From: Vagococcus_D sp963518325
GTDB taxonomy: Bacteria; Bacillota; Bacilli; Lactobacillales; Vagococcaceae
DNA length: 64,000 nt
Direction: 5' to 3'
Assembly (NCBI RefSeq): GCF_963518325.1
Contig: NZ_CAUQJB010000003.1
Span: 124,001-188,000 of the forward strand
Part shown: piece by piece, positions 62,683-64,000 of the stretch
Layout of the letters: each line of letters opens with the position of its first letter
Position numbering within the stretch: the first letter of the stretch is position 1
Position numbers and translations under genes: made by a program
The notes under the pieces: model-generated
What the model saw: only the letters and a program-made list of their open reading frames with translations
Told to the model about the DNA's origin: nothing
The model's database searches: none

Positions 62683-64000
62683 ATGAAAAAACATCTTATT
62701 TTATTTAGTAGTGTATTAGTTTTGGGCGCGGTTGCGTTAACGATTGGTGGGACTGAGGTTGGAGCTGAGAAAGTAATGGACGTAAAGGTAGAATCAGCCG
62801 CTTCTGTAGATGCTGATCCAGTCAAGTTTAATGTTAATGGTGTTGTGTACACAATAACTGAGAACACAAATGAGGCAGTGATTACGTCCCATATAAAAAA
62901 TGGTTTACCCGAAGTAGTAACAATTAATGAAAAAATAACAGATCCAACTACCAAAATACAATATACTGTTACTGGAATCGGCACAGGAGCCTTAGGCCTA
63001 GGTACTGAAGAAACAGACATAGTAAAAGAAATTAGTGTTCCTAAGACTGTTTTAAAAATTGGGAATAGCGCATTTAGTGGGCGAACTAAATTAGAAAATG
63101 TTAAACTTAGTGATGGCGTAACTTCAATTGGCAGTTATGCATTTACTTATGCAACGTCACTGAAATCCATAATAATACCTAATAGCGTCAAAACGATAGG
63201 GGATGCTGCTTTTCTTGGAGCATCATCTCTAAGCAATGTAGCATTACCAAATGGCCTTGTCGCCCTATCAAATTCTTTGTTTAGAGATTGTATATCACTT
63301 AAAACTATTAATATTCCTAATTCGGTTTCTTTTATATCATATCACGTGTTTACTGGTTCAGGATTAACTAAAATTGCAATGCCAACGTCTTTGGTTAAGA
63401 GAGAAGACTTATCAGTAGAGTCATTTTATGGAGACTACATAGAAGAAATAACTTTTACTTCATCTATAGTGAATGGAATCTATTCCAATGTCTTTAAAGC
63501 TCCAATCAAAGAAGGGTATATTTTTGAAGGCTGGGCAAATAGTGAGGGGACTACGTATCAATCAGATACATTATCGATACCTGCTGAAACGGGCAACATC
63601 ACCCTTACAGCTAAATGGAAACAAGATACTGAAACACCGAAACCATCTACGGGCGTTTCAGATGCAACCATTAAGTTATTAGAGAAACAAGAAGTAGGGG
63701 CAGTCAGTTTTGGTGCAATCGCGACAGATGCTAAGATGGTCTTTGATGAAATTATCTTAGACGGAACGAGCAAAACGACGAGTGAACAAACAGCTTCTAA
63801 AATAAAAGTGACGGATACTCGTGCGAATAAAAACACTGGCTGGAAAGTTGGCGTTAATTACAAGGATACGAATTACATTGATAAAAAAATGAATCTGACT
63901 TTGAATGGAACTTCGACAAATGCGTCGGTCGTCAGCAATGTCTCACTGAATAAAACAAAGAAAGATTTATTTACTGGTGGAACAGCTAAAGCAAGTAGTT
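62683..64000 (+). CDS. BspA-like leucine-rich repeat/WxL surface protein (3' truncated by window)
   Basis: From ATG 62683 the frame runs open to the window end (439 residues). It has a signal peptide ending about residue 28, BspA-type leucine-rich repeats (about 110-250; repeats such as LKSIIIPNSVKTIGDAAF), an InlB B-repeat-like module (about 267-313; EGYIFEGWANSEGTTY) and the start of a WxL domain (VSDATIKLL onward) with proximal Trp in GWKVGV. GGGGAGA lies 6 nt before the ATG. Likely a wall-bound adhesin or binding protein; the end and distal WxL motif are outside the window. Confidence 0.88.
   Translation, partial: MKKHLILFSSVLVLGAVALTIGGTEVGAEKVMDVKVESAASVDADPVKFNVNGVVYTITENTNEAVITSHIKNGLPEVVTINEKITDPTTKIQYTVTGIGTGALGLGTEETDIVKEISVPKTVLKIGNSAFSGRTKLENVKLSDGVTSIGSYAFTYATSLKSIIIPNSVKTIGDAAFLGASSLSNVALPNGLVALSNSLFRDCISLKTINIPNSVSFISYHVFTGSGLTKIAMPTSLVKREDLSVESFYGDYIEEITFTSSIVNGIYSNVFKAPIKEGYIFEGWANSEGTTYQSDTLSIPAETGNITLTAKWKQDTETPKPSTGVSDATIKLLEKQEVGAVSFGAIATDAKMVFDEIILDGTSKTTSEQTASKIKVTDTRANKNTGWKVGVNYKDTNYIDKKMNLTLNGTSTNASVVSNVSLNKTKKDLFTGGTAKASS

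Overview
The window looks like a chromosomal segment of a low-GC Gram-positive bacterium of the order Lactobacillales, probably the Enterococcaceae/Carnobacteriaceae side (Enterococcus- or Vagococcus-like). The reasons are AG-rich ribosome binding sites, an araBDA order, many PTS operons with PRD regulators, a WxL/DUF916 surface-protein locus with an LPXTG motif, menaquinone genes, and CcpA-type cre sites. No species can be named from sequence reading alone. No rRNA, tRNA, CRISPR or intact insertion sequence was seen.

Layout. 1-3097: end of an L-arabinose operon (araB partial, araD, araA). 3304-9361: a TcaA-like zinc-ribbon membrane protein, an Mga-like regulator, a two-component system, and a serine-recombinase-like protein that appears to have lost its catalytic serine. 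9369-12703: a hexapeptide acetyltransferase, a SerA-like dehydrogenase and a manganese-type CDF exporter. 12704-14033: a gene-free stretch with a degenerate tandem array of about 190-bp units containing GAGTGA/TCACTC palindromes. 14089-20589: a CofE-like ligase of unknown role, then an arginine-deiminase-like operon (arcC, arcB, arcD-like antiporter) in which arginine deiminase is replaced by a dimethylarginine dimethylaminohydrolase (DDAH), divergent from a GntR regulator with a palindromic operator. 20767-24638: an HxlR regulator with a jelly-roll protein, then a glycine-betaine-type ABC transporter preceded by a LexA-box promoter and a terminated leader. 24797-26243: an AbiE type IV toxin-antitoxin pair. 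26983-36178: a CcpA-site-controlled operon of phosphohexomutase, Opp-type ABC importer and DUF1861 protein, plus a DeoR regulator. 36598-43570: a lic/cel-type PTS operon with two GH1 enzymes. 43742-50295: a PTS IIC, GH170, D-serine dehydratase-like, RidA, LacI and amidase cluster. 50341-53080: menI, menB, menE. 53127-60412: a lipoprotein and a mannosylglycerate-type operon (GH38, EIIBC, EIIA, regulator). 60711-64000: start of a WxL surface locus, cut by the window end.

How the genes work together. Most of the segment is accessory carbon and nitrogen acquisition: arabinose, beta-glycosides by PTS, an oligosaccharide or peptide by ABC import, alpha-mannosides by PTS, and methylated arginines or citrulline for ATP. 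The points most worth a second look are: (i) two adjacent GH1 phosphoglycosidase-like enzymes in which the acid/base Glu is Gln, as in plant myrosinases, with the nucleophile Glu and phosphate-binding residues kept; (ii) the DDAH-OTC-carbamate kinase operon, which would make ATP from methylarginine; (iii) the non-coding tandem repeat array; (iv) the PTS/GH170/D-serine dehydratase/RidA cluster; (v) the catalytically impaired resolvase homologue beside a long inverted repeat; and (vi) a LexA-box promoter feeding a short terminated RNA with no reading frame.
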